From assembly GCA_009929095.1 (NCBI GenBank), contig SABF01000025.1, positions 1 through 12,435 of the forward strand: a DNA stretch of 12,435 nucleotides, given 5' to 3'. Shown one piece after another: positions 6,719-12,435 of this stretch. The notes below the pieces were generated by a model that worked only from the letters and a program-made list of their open reading frames with translations, did not search any database and had not been told where the DNA came from. Made by a program: the position numbers and the translations under genes. This DNA comes from Erysipelotrichia bacterium (GTDB lineage Bacteria > Bacillota_I > Bacilli_A > Erysipelotrichales > Erysipelotrichaceae). Position 1 is the stretch's first letter; each line of letters starts with the position of its first letter.

Positions 6719-8248
6719 ATGAAAAATCGCATACGAATCCTCGCAACTTCAGATGTACACGCCCAGGTAAAAGGGGAGACGCCTAACGGCATGATCGCTG
6801 AGAAGGGGTTTGCCAGACTGAATACACTGATTGAGAGTCTTCGCGATTCTGATACCATCCTGCTTGATAACGGCGATGCCTTTGACGGCAGTGCACTGTC
6901 ACTGCATCATGAACTGTTTCATCCGGAAGAGCCTTCTCCAATTGCCGCTGTGATGAACGGTATGAAATATGACTATCTGAACATTGGTTTCAATGACTTT
7001 AATTCCGGCTATTCCGTACTGAAAACCAGATTGAATTCACTGAACGCCCCATGCGCCCCATGCATCACGGCTAATGTGAACATTCATGATCGTCCTATTG
7101 GTGCAACCTATGCCATGCATGAAGCTGCCGATCATAAGATTGCCATCATCGGTGTCATCAGTGATCGCGTATATCGACTGAAAAACAAGGATCAGATCCG
7201 ACATTGCCAGTTCCAGAACACCATAGAGTCGGTAAGAAAATCAGTATCTCTGGTTAAGGATCTGGAAAAACCGGACTATATCATCTGCATGATTCAAAGC
7301 GGTTTTGAACAGGATCCGGCAAACGGATACAGACTGGATGACAGCGGATCAGAAAATGAAGCATATGCACTGCTGCAGTCGGTACCGGGAATTGATGTAC
7401 TGATCGCAGGACATTCCGGCAGAACACTTTCCGGCATCAGCGCAAAAGGGACAGCCTATGCTCAGATTCATTCCGAAGGAACAGAACTGATCTGCATTGA
7501 TCTTTATACGGATACACATACCGCCGATGTTCAGATCATGAAAGCGGATGCAGATGAAGATCACAAAGTACTCGCAGCTGTACAGTACGAAGAAACCGAA
7601 TGTGAAAGCTGGCTGGATGAACAGCTTGGCACGACTAAGATGGATCTCACAATTCCCAATCTGCAGAATGCACTGATCGCCAAACCTCAGCTGATTACAC
7701 TGATGAGCCATGCACTGCAGGAGAAAACCGGTGCGCAGCTGACTGTAAACTGCCTCTCTGAAGGAAGCGAAGGACTGCCCGATATTATCAAGATGCGCCA
7801 TGCGGCAGCCGCTTCTGTCAACCCGCTTGGCTACACGGTTAAAAAGATATCCGGAAGAACATTGCGGTATTTCCTGGAAACTTCAGCAGAATTTTACACC
7901 GTGATCAATGACCGACCGACCGTTTCACCAAGATTCATAAAGCCGGAAATTGATTATGATGCCTGCTGCTTCGTTGATGGCATCTCCTATACGATTCATG
8001 CCCTCAATGATCCGGGCAGCCGAATCACCAATCTTTTGTTTGAAGGTCAGCCGATCACAGATGAGATGAGTTTTACCATGTGTCTCCGCAATGACCAGTT
8101 CGCTGTTGGCGGAAGATATCCAATGCTGGCAAAGCTGCCATCTGTCAAATCTGCAGATCAGCCTATGGCAGTCATTCTCAGCGACTATATCAGAGAACAT
8201 AAAATCATCGACTTTGAGCCGGAAAACAATATCAGAATCACACTTTAG
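6719..8248 (+). CDS. Cytoplasmic CpdB/YunD-like metallophosphoesterase with incomplete metal site
   Basis: 509-residue member of the 5'-nucleotidase / 2',3'-cyclic phosphodiesterase group. The N-terminal calcineurin-like domain spans about 4-265 and the C-terminal 5'-nucleotidase domain about 310-509 (VDGISYTIHAL, ITNLLFEGQPI and VGGRYP match the CpdB tail). It starts directly at the first strand, RIRILATSDVHA, with no signal peptide or anchor, unlike CpdB and like B. subtilis YunD. Of the usual ligands, Asp12, His14, Asp53 and His232 are kept. The GNHE motif has become GFND (90-93), the HxG histidine is Gln193, and GHxH has become GHSG (231-234). Catalysis may be lost, changed, or use fewer metals. 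A 9-bp tandem duplication gives PCAPC near residue 113. Family is clear; activity is doubtful. Confidence 0.85.
   Translation: MKNRIRILATSDVHAQVKGETPNGMIAEKGFARLNTLIESLRDSDTILLDNGDAFDGSALSLHHELFHPEEPSPIAAVMNGMKYDYLNIGFNDFNSGYSVLKTRLNSLNAPCAPCITANVNIHDRPIGATYAMHEAADHKIAIIGVISDRVYRLKNKDQIRHCQFQNTIESVRKSVSLVKDLEKPDYIICMIQSGFEQDPANGYRLDDSGSENEAYALLQSVPGIDVLIAGHSGRTLSGISAKGTAYAQIHSEGTELICIDLYTDTHTADVQIMKADADEDHKVLAAVQYEETECESWLDEQLGTTKMDLTIPNLQNALIAKPQLITLMSHALQEKTGAQLTVNCLSEGSEGLPDIIKMRHAAAASVNPLGYTVKKISGRTLRYFLETSAEFYTVINDRPTVSPRFIKPEIDYDACCFVDGISYTIHALNDPGSRITNLLFEGQPITDEMSFTMCLRNDQFAVGGRYPMLAKLPSVKSADQPMAVILSDYIREHKIIDFEPENNIRITL
7045..7062 (+). repeat. Perfect 9-bp tandem duplication inside the CpdB/YunD-like gene
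   Basis: CGCCCCATG occurs twice in direct succession and adds three residues in frame (PC becomes PCAPC) just before the ITANV strand. It looks like a recent slippage duplication in a surface turn of the phosphoesterase domain. Confidence 0.8.
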
Positions 8249-8249
8249 C

Positions 8250-8275
8250 AAGATCCGCTCTGCGGATCTTTGTTT
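8250..8275 (+). terminator. Rho-independent terminator after the CpdB/YunD-like gene
   Basis: Perfect 9-bp stem AAGATCCGC / GCGGATCTT with a 3-base loop TCT, followed by TGTTT. It begins one base after the stop codon of the phosphoesterase gene and should end the GH3-phosphoesterase transcript. Confidence 0.8.
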
Positions 8276-8666
8276 ATACGGAAAGAAAACACTCATGATT
8301 CACGCTCTGATGACGATCCACTGGATGAAGTTCGAGCTGGATCAGCAGCACTTTGCCTGATAAGAACAATCACGCAGAATGCTGTTTTGAACATGGCCGA
8401 GAGAGATTTGATCATCAATCTGCCGGCTGATATGCTGCGCAGTATCGATCGAAGGAAAGAGAGTCTTGCAGATAATCAGAGCAAAAAGATCTGAGAGAAG
8501 CAGCCATGAAGTCTTAACATAAACCGGCAATTATCATTTCATTATATTCAGTGCTGCCTATTCAATGTGAAGCAGGATTGCTCTGAAGATGTGATTCTGT
8601 ATCTTGCGTCCGACTGGATGAATACGAATCATAGAGACGTCATCGAAGACGCTGAATCATTGCTCA
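8276..8666. other. Gene-poor interval with a possible small coding remnant
   Basis: No gene can be supported in these 391 bases. One plus-strand frame is mostly open. At 8393-8494 it encodes a 33-residue piece containing DLIINLPADMLRSIDRRKE, which resembles the first strand and helix of ribbon-helix-helix DNA-binding proteins. It is interrupted by TGA at 8492 and 8507, then reads on to a TAA near 8686, beyond the MATE stop. No ribosome site is seen. This may be a decayed regulator or antitoxin, or chance. Confidence 0.25.
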
Positions 8667-10082
8667 CTATTCACAGATCCGTTTAAGCCATCCTTCCCGC
8701 TTCAGACGGATCAGGAACAGCACGCCGCGGAAACAGAGTTCGACCATCATGGCAATCCATACGCCTCTCAATCCCATGGATTTGGAAAGAATCCACGCCA
8801 GAGTCAGTCTGACGCCCCAGATTGATACCAGATTGAGAATTGCCGGAATCATTGTATCGCCGGCACCGCGAAGAGCTGCAGACGCAATAATTGATGCCGC
8901 AAACAGAGGCTCTGCCAAAAGTTCAATTCGCAGTACTTCCTGAGCAAGATCGCGAACTTCCTGAACCGGTGTCAGAAACATAAAGATAAACGGGCAGATA
9001 AAATACATGATCATCCCAACGATGCCCATCAGAACCATCCCGGATATGACAGTCAGCCAGGCAAAGGATCTTGCAAGATCTTTTCTTTTGGCACCAATTG
9101 CCTGACCTACCATGGTTGTTGCGGCAGAGCCGATGCCGTAGCCAGGCATATAGCAGATTGCCTCTGCTGTTACCGCAAAGGAGTTTGCCGCGATGGCGAT
9201 TGTTCCAAGCGGAGCGACAATCGCTGTAGATACTACCTGAGCCAGAGAAAGAGCAGCCTGTTCACAGCCCATGGGAACAGCAATATTCCTGGCTCTGATC
9301 AGATCTTCTTTTTCAAGACTCCACCGGCTTTGGTCGCCCTTCAGTGAAAGAGCCGGGGATTTGACACAGGCAATATATATCACCGGAACTGCCGCGACTG
9401 CCACGGACAGTCCTGTACCAAGAGCTGCTCCGGCAACTCCCAATCCAGCTGACGGCACGATAAAGGACGCACCAAATATCCTGAATGAATGTGTTGGATA
9501 AATCAGAAAGTAGTTAAATACTACATCTGCTGCACAGGCCAGTACCTGCAGCTTGGCCGGAGTTTTCATATTGCCGGTGCAGGCCAGCATCTGCATGCAC
9601 ATCGCTGCATACAGACGAACAGGAGTGAATGCGCAGAAGATGGAAAAGTACATTGCCGCATCATGATGAATCGAGACATCTGCACCAAGCCAGACCGGAA
9701 GATGGGGACTGACGAATAACCCAAACGAGGTCAAAAACAAAGAGAAGATTCCTGCCGCAATCAATCCCTCTTTCAGCAGTTTTCTGGCTCGAGGATAGTT
9801 GCTGGCGCCAATCGCATGAGCTGCCTGTACGGCAAATCCAGCTGCACACGCACTCATAAGTCCACCAATCAGCCAGGTGCTTGAGGAGACCAGTCCAATT
9901 GAGGCGGATGCTTCAGCGCCTAATGATCCAACCATTGCCGCATCAATATACTGCATGAGGATTTCCGAAATCTGAGCCAAGATTGCCGGCATTGAAAGTG
10001 CTGTTACAATTGACAGCTTCGTTTTCAGACCAAGTTTTTCCTGACTGTCCAGAGCAGTTTTCAGATTCATGTTTGCAGACAT
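8667..10082 (-). CDS. MATE family multidrug/cation antiporter
   Basis: 471-residue inner-membrane efflux protein with about 12 helices in two homologous six-helix halves. Family traits are the N-terminal SMPAILAQISEILMQYIDAAMVGSLG stretch (residues 30-55), the GFAVQAAHAIGA segment (82-93), and in the second half the matching VGQAIGAKRKDLARS (about 325-339) and ALRGAGDT (about 405-412). MATE pumps export drugs or organic cations in exchange for Na+ or H+. The start at 10082 has only a weak GGTAAG upstream, and no clear promoter was found in the 149-bp gap before the DUF998 gene. It lies on the same strand as the TetR and DUF998 genes, so control by that TetR is possible but not shown. The product class is certain; its substrate cannot be read from sequence. 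Confidence 0.95.
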   Translation of the reverse strand: MSANMNLKTALDSQEKLGLKTKLSIVTALSMPAILAQISEILMQYIDAAMVGSLGAEASASIGLVSSSTWLIGGLMSACAAGFAVQAAHAIGASNYPRARKLLKEGLIAAGIFSLFLTSFGLFVSPHLPVWLGADVSIHHDAAMYFSIFCAFTPVRLYAAMCMQMLACTGNMKTPAKLQVLACAADVVFNYFLIYPTHSFRIFGASFIVPSAGLGVAGAALGTGLSVAVAAVPVIYIACVKSPALSLKGDQSRWSLEKEDLIRARNIAVPMGCEQAALSLAQVVSTAIVAPLGTIAIAANSFAVTAEAICYMPGYGIGSAATTMVGQAIGAKRKDLARSFAWLTVISGMVLMGIVGMIMYFICPFIFMFLTPVQEVRDLAQEVLRIELLAEPLFAASIIASAALRGAGDTMIPAILNLVSIWGVRLTLAWILSKSMGLRGVWIAMMVELCFRGVLFLIRLKREGWLKRICE

Positions 10083-10231
10083 ATGGATTATCTTACCATG
10101 GCTTTATCTCTTATTTGAACAATCATTACAGCTTTCCAGAGCACCGGATCACTTTCCTCAGAGTATGAGTTTCAATATTGGTCTCCTGCAATTGAAATCG
10201 CACATCGAACCAGACTCAATTCACATGTTTT

Positions 10232-10882
10232 TTATACCTTTTGTACTGCTGAACTTTGATTGATTCTGTCCGCATGAAATTTTCCCTTCAGAAGATTCCA
10301 GCCAAGTACCGCATTGAATATCACAGCAGAGAATGTACTGAATCGTTCAAACAGCCCAAAGACTGATGCCGGCATGATATTAGTGCCAATTGCACCGATC
10401 ATCATGCATGTAAGGCACAAAAGAGCCCAGGTTCCTGTTGATTTCAGATTTTCCTTCTTTGCGTTGATGGCAATCAGGATCAGAGAGACGATTGAAAGCA
10501 CAACAACCAATATCGTAACGATCAGATGCATCAGATTCTGAAAGACAAGGTTTGAGGCATTGCTGACCCATGGAAACATCCCATAGCCGACGCCGCACAG
10601 CCACTCCATGCCGGCAAACAGATATATTCCCAATCGCAGTTGATCTGTTTTAAACTCCGAAGCTGCCACACATACACCCATGACGGAAACAATCCCGCAT
10701 GGGCTGAATGCACACATCAGCTGATCTGCCAGCTGCTTGGATGGAGCGCCGACCGCACTCAGTTCGCTGACTGCCATACTCAGCCAGTTATATCCAGGAT
10801 AGGCAATAGGGGAAATGAATACGGATGCCGCATAGGAAATCAGGCTGATGATGCCAAAGATTCCAAGCTTATTCAATTTCAT
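10232..10882 (-). CDS. DUF998 family integral membrane protein
   Basis: 216-residue hydrophobic protein with about six membrane segments. The signature of the family is near the N-terminus: ISPIAYPGYNWLSMAVSELSA (residues 24-44), where small and aromatic residues between helices 1 and 2 are typical. Further segments lie at about 61-74, 84-100, 114-139, 149-171 and 179-198, and the tail is basic. DUF998 proteins have no established reaction. The start codon overlaps the TetR stop as ATGA, and GGAG ten bases upstream lies inside the TetR gene, so translation is probably coupled. A TetR partner suggests a ligand-induced membrane function, perhaps linked to drug or lipid stress, but this is inference. 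Confidence 0.88.
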   Translation of the reverse strand: MKLNKLGIFGIISLISYAASVFISPIAYPGYNWLSMAVSELSAVGAPSKQLADQLMCAFSPCGIVSVMGVCVAASEFKTDQLRLGIYLFAGMEWLCGVGYGMFPWVSNASNLVFQNLMHLIVTILVVVLSIVSLILIAINAKKENLKSTGTWALLCLTCMMIGAIGTNIMPASVFGLFERFSTFSAVIFNAVLGWNLLKGKFHADRINQSSAVQKV

Positions 10883-11484
10883 TTTTTTCTGTCTCCATAT
10901 ATTCTGCAGAATTCCTTTAGGTAATCCTGCAGCAGTTCATCTGCCGTCTGTTTTCTGCCTGATATTTTCTGATCACATCTGTAATCCATAATCGAATGAA
11001 CAGTCATGGCAAATGAGAATGCCGCAGTATCCGTGTTATCAAACTTCATGACATGATGTACCTGCATTGCATAAAACAATTGCTTGGTCTCAAGAATCAT
11101 TCGTTCTGTTTCAGCTGTCATGATCTCAGCTGCTTCCGGATTAATACTTCTTTCAGACATGATAAACATATAAAATCGATTCATGTCCGGATCCTCATTC
11201 ATTTTTATGTAGGACTTAACAGCCCTTGTCAGGACCTCAATCGGTGCTCTTCCCTTGACCATCTGACCGTAGTCCACTGGCTGAATATTGCTGTGCTGTT
11301 TTGCCTTCTGTCTCAGATATACGTACAGTTCATGAACGATCTCATCTTTGGAAGAAAAATAGTTATAAAGAGACTGCTTCTGAATTCCCACTTTCCCGGC
11401 TATCTGTGACAGTGACAGCGAACCAAGCCCCTGTGCTGATGCAAGCTCCAGCGTCGCTTCCAAAATCTGTTCTTTCGTTGACAT
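10879..11484 (-). CDS. TetR/AcrR family transcriptional regulator
   Basis: 201-residue regulator. The N-terminal HTH (about 1-50) has the standard pattern TKEQILEATLELASAQG, LSLSQIAGKVGI, then QKQSLYNYFSSKDEIV (recognition helix and the conserved Y-x-YF-x-SKDE). The helical C-terminal half (about 60-201) is the ligand-binding and dimer region and is not diagnostic. The frame is open to 11520, but the start at 11484 is preferred: AAAGGA lies about ten bases upstream, the product begins like other TetR proteins, and the longer form would cover the promoter. The gene overlaps the DUF998 start by 4 bp, making an operon. A palindrome lies in its promoter, so autorepression is likely. Confidence 0.93.
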   Translation of the reverse strand: MSTKEQILEATLELASAQGLGSLSLSQIAGKVGIQKQSLYNYFSSKDEIVHELYVYLRQKAKQHSNIQPVDYGQMVKGRAPIEVLTRAVKSYIKMNEDPDMNRFYMFIMSERSINPEAAEIMTAETERMILETKQLFYAMQVHHVMKFDNTDTAAFSFAMTVHSIMDYRCDQKISGRKQTADELLQDYLKEFCRIYGDRKK

Positions 11485-11506
11485 ATAGAAAATTCCTTTC
11501 GTCATT

Positions 11507-11537
11507 ATTATAACTGCCAATCGTCAGTTAATATCAA
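11507..11537 (-). promoter_or_regulatory. TetR gene promoter with palindromic operator
   Basis: On the minus strand, TTGATA (11537-11532) and a perfect TATAAT (11512-11507) are 19 bases apart. Between and touching them is a 20-bp inverted repeat, TAACTG-N8-CAGTTA (11511-11530), with partial symmetry in the centre. Such a site between -35 and -10 is typical for TetR-family self-control. The long spacer makes the -35 uncertain. Confidence 0.55.
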
Positions 11538-11994
11538 TATATTTGTTCGCCTGTCGGATTGTCTTTCTGCTTCTGTTTTCCAACCATCAATAATTGATCC
11601 GTGCCTTTACGATCAATGATATTGCTCTAGACGCTCTGTTTTGGCTATGAACTCTCTGTATGCCCGGTTTGCGGCAATGAAAATACCATTCTCATAAGCG
11701 CCATTCAAGATACTGTAATTTCTGTAGTATAAAACAGCAGGAAACCGGTTTCTCAGGAACACCGCACAGCACCTCTGACAATCACAGTCTAAAAAGAACA
11801 GCGGCGATAAGGATCGCGAAGTATCGCTGCCGCACAATCATCATGGATTCTAATAATCGAAATATTCATCAATGTCCATACAGTAAAATCATGGCAGGAA
11901 TATCCCACGATGGCAGATACTGAAGAGACTGTATTAATGAAATTTGCCTGCACGGATGAGACACCAGAATGGCTCTTCCAGGATCAGCGAAATG
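11538..11994. other. Interval without a supportable gene
   Basis: About 457 bases hold only short frames. A minus-strand frame at 11613-11837 (74 residues, TTG start, includes NGAYENGIFIAANRAYREFI) and a plus-strand frame ending at the TGA near 12001 have somewhat protein-like stretches, but neither has a ribosome site or recognisable family. They may be remnants of genes disrupted near the end of a mobile element. Confidence 0.4.
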
Positions 11995-12033
11995 TCACAT
12001 GACACAGAGTACGAGATGATCTGTGTCATGTGA
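11995..12033. repeat. Long perfect inverted repeat with 14-bp arms
   Basis: TCACATGACACAGA (11995-12008) is repeated inverted as TCTGTGTCATGTGA (12020-12033) around an 11-base spacer. No T-run follows on either strand, so it is not a classic terminator. Chance is an unlikely origin for 14 matching pairs. It could be a recombinase-related or element-end structure, or an RNA hairpin. Confidence 0.75.
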
Positions 12034-12040
12034 TCATGTT

Positions 12041-12190
12041 ATGTATGCAAAATCTTCAAAACATTTTATCGCCTGGCTTGAAGCCTGCCCGTATCCTAAA
12101 CACCTTTCGGAATCTGACTCAGTCGGAACGAATAGAGATTCTTATCAGAAAAAAGCCCTGCATTTGTTGGTGCGTCTTAGGGATTTATAA
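12041..12190 (+). CDS. Possible small protein or truncated gene end, unknown function
   Basis: A 49-codon frame from ATG 12041 to TAA 12188-12190, unrecognised. The product is basic and mixed, with KHFIAWLEACPYPKHLSESD in the middle and YQKKALHLLVRLRDL at the end, which could form an amphipathic helix. The frame is open back to about 12020, but a TGA at 12017 and the large hairpin lie just upstream, and no ribosome site precedes the ATG. In favour of a real gene end, a strong plus-strand terminator begins 13 bases after the stop. It may be the surviving 3' end of a gene cut by insertion, or a small gene. Alternatively the match is accidental. Confidence 0.3.
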   Translation: MYAKSSKHFIAWLEACPYPKHLSESDSVGTNRDSYQKKALHLLVRLRDL

Positions 12191-12195
12191 TCCCT
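12179..12195. other. Small stem-loop before the terminator
   Basis: AGGGATT and AATCCCT form a perfect 7-bp stem with a 3-base loop (TAT). It overlaps the stop of the small plus-strand frame. On the minus strand the same CCCT could instead pair with the AGGG at 12159-12156, which is followed by six T, giving two competing structures downstream of the recombinase gene. Confidence 0.45.
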
Positions 12196-12203
12196 GAAAT
12201 ATT

Positions 12204-12238
12204 CGGCATAGTCGTGAGTATCGGCTATGCCGTTTTTT
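12204..12238 (+). terminator. Strong rho-independent terminator shared by convergent gene ends
   Basis: CGGCATAGTCG (12204-12214) pairs with CGGCTATGCCG (12222-12232) in an 11-bp stem with one T-G wobble and a 7-base loop, followed by six T. It terminates transcripts running rightward. The stop codon of the recombinase on the other strand lies inside the right arm, so the element gene ends within this structure. Confidence 0.8.
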
Positions 12239-12435
12239 CATGCTTACTCGGAATTTCTACTGCTCCGATGCAGTTGTAAATGATTTGAATTCGCTGCACT
12301 CTATGACCATCGACTTTTTCTGCCTTGAACACGATAATCTTTTCCACAAACTCCCGAATGATTTCGGCATCCAATTCCTTGATGTCCGTGTACTTCTGTA
12401 CCAGTTGCAGGAAGTATTCGGCATTGAGGGATTTT
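12225..12435 (-). CDS. C-terminal end of a large serine recombinase (DUF4368-type tail), cut by the window edge
   Basis: 69 residues plus a TAG stop are visible, beginning [20 protein letters not shown]. The pattern of a [19 protein letters not shown] helix, then [17 protein letters not shown] and [12 protein letters not shown] strands, is the characteristic tail of large serine site-specific recombinases carried by Firmicute conjugative and mobilizable transposons (TndX/TnpX-like, DUF4368 region). These enzymes cut and rejoin attachment sites to integrate and excise an element. The catalytic N-terminal domain and start lie beyond the right edge, so activity cannot be judged. The gene points outward from the presumed element, as expected for one near an element end. 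Family call is confident despite the short piece. Confidence 0.85.
   Translation of the reverse strand, partial: KSLNAEYFLQLVQKYTDIKELDAEIIREFVEKIIVFKAEKVDGHRVQRIQIIYNCIGAVEIPSKHEKTA

Noticed and set aside
8492..8509. Two TGA codons in an otherwise open frame, as if TGA coded for tryptophan
   Set aside because: Other genes in the window, such as the GH3, RidA and TetR genes, end at TGA, and they use TGG for tryptophan, so the standard bacterial code applies.
11613..11837. 74-codon minus-strand frame with a protein-like C-terminal part
   Set aside because: It needs a TTG start, has no ribosome site and matches no family I know. Kept only as a possible remnant in the interval note.
12177..12197. 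Stem with a 7-base loop resembling a tRNA anticodon arm (loop TTTATAA)
   Set aside because: No D arm, T arm or acceptor stem can be fitted around it; the flanks instead form a small coding frame end and a terminator.
1..12435. CRISPR array, rRNA or complete tRNA genes
   Set aside because: No regularly spaced repeats were seen on reading through, and no rRNA or tRNA cloverleaf sequence was recognised.

Overview
The window looks like chromosomal DNA from a low-to-middling G+C Gram-positive bacterium. Supporting signs are purine-rich Shine-Dalgarno sites, sigma-A-type promoters, a lipobox lipoprotein, a YheO/DauR-type regulator and a YfcC-type carrier. A host-associated anaerobic Firmicute (Erysipelotrichaceae-like) fits best, but that is an inference from style and gene families, not a species call.

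Left part (1-5078): a catabolic locus. A minus-strand gene run reads RidA deaminase, M20 amidohydrolase, YfcC-family membrane carrier, then a PatB/MalY C-S lyase that runs off the left edge. A YheO/DauR-type regulator is transcribed divergently. An AT-rich 354-bp control region between them holds three inverted repeats sharing a TTGAT half-site, and a good extended -10 promoter for the RidA side. The enzymes make chemical sense together: uptake of an N-acylated S-substituted cysteine, deacylation, C-S cleavage to a thiol and 2-aminoacrylate, and removal of 2-aminoacrylate by RidA. The lyase gene carries an apparent single-base frameshift near its 3' part.

Middle (5068-8275): a 116-residue membrane protein with two H-x13-H pairs, the pattern of a di-heme b-type cytochrome, is transcribed convergently with the regulator and divergently from a GH3 beta-N-acetylhexosaminidase lipoprotein. 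A cytoplasmic CpdB/YunD-like metallophosphoesterase follows, with several metal ligands missing, and ends at a clear terminator. A 390-bp stretch with only a possible coding remnant comes next.

Right part (8667-11537): a minus-strand set consisting of a TetR regulator, an overlapping DUF998 membrane protein and a MATE efflux pump. The TetR promoter has a palindrome between its -35 and -10.

Right edge (11538-12435): gene-poor DNA with a 14-bp-stem hairpin, a small plus-strand ORF with a strong terminator, and, converging on it, the C-terminal end of a large serine recombinase (DUF4368-type tail). This suggests that the end of an integrated mobile element lies at or near the right side of the window.
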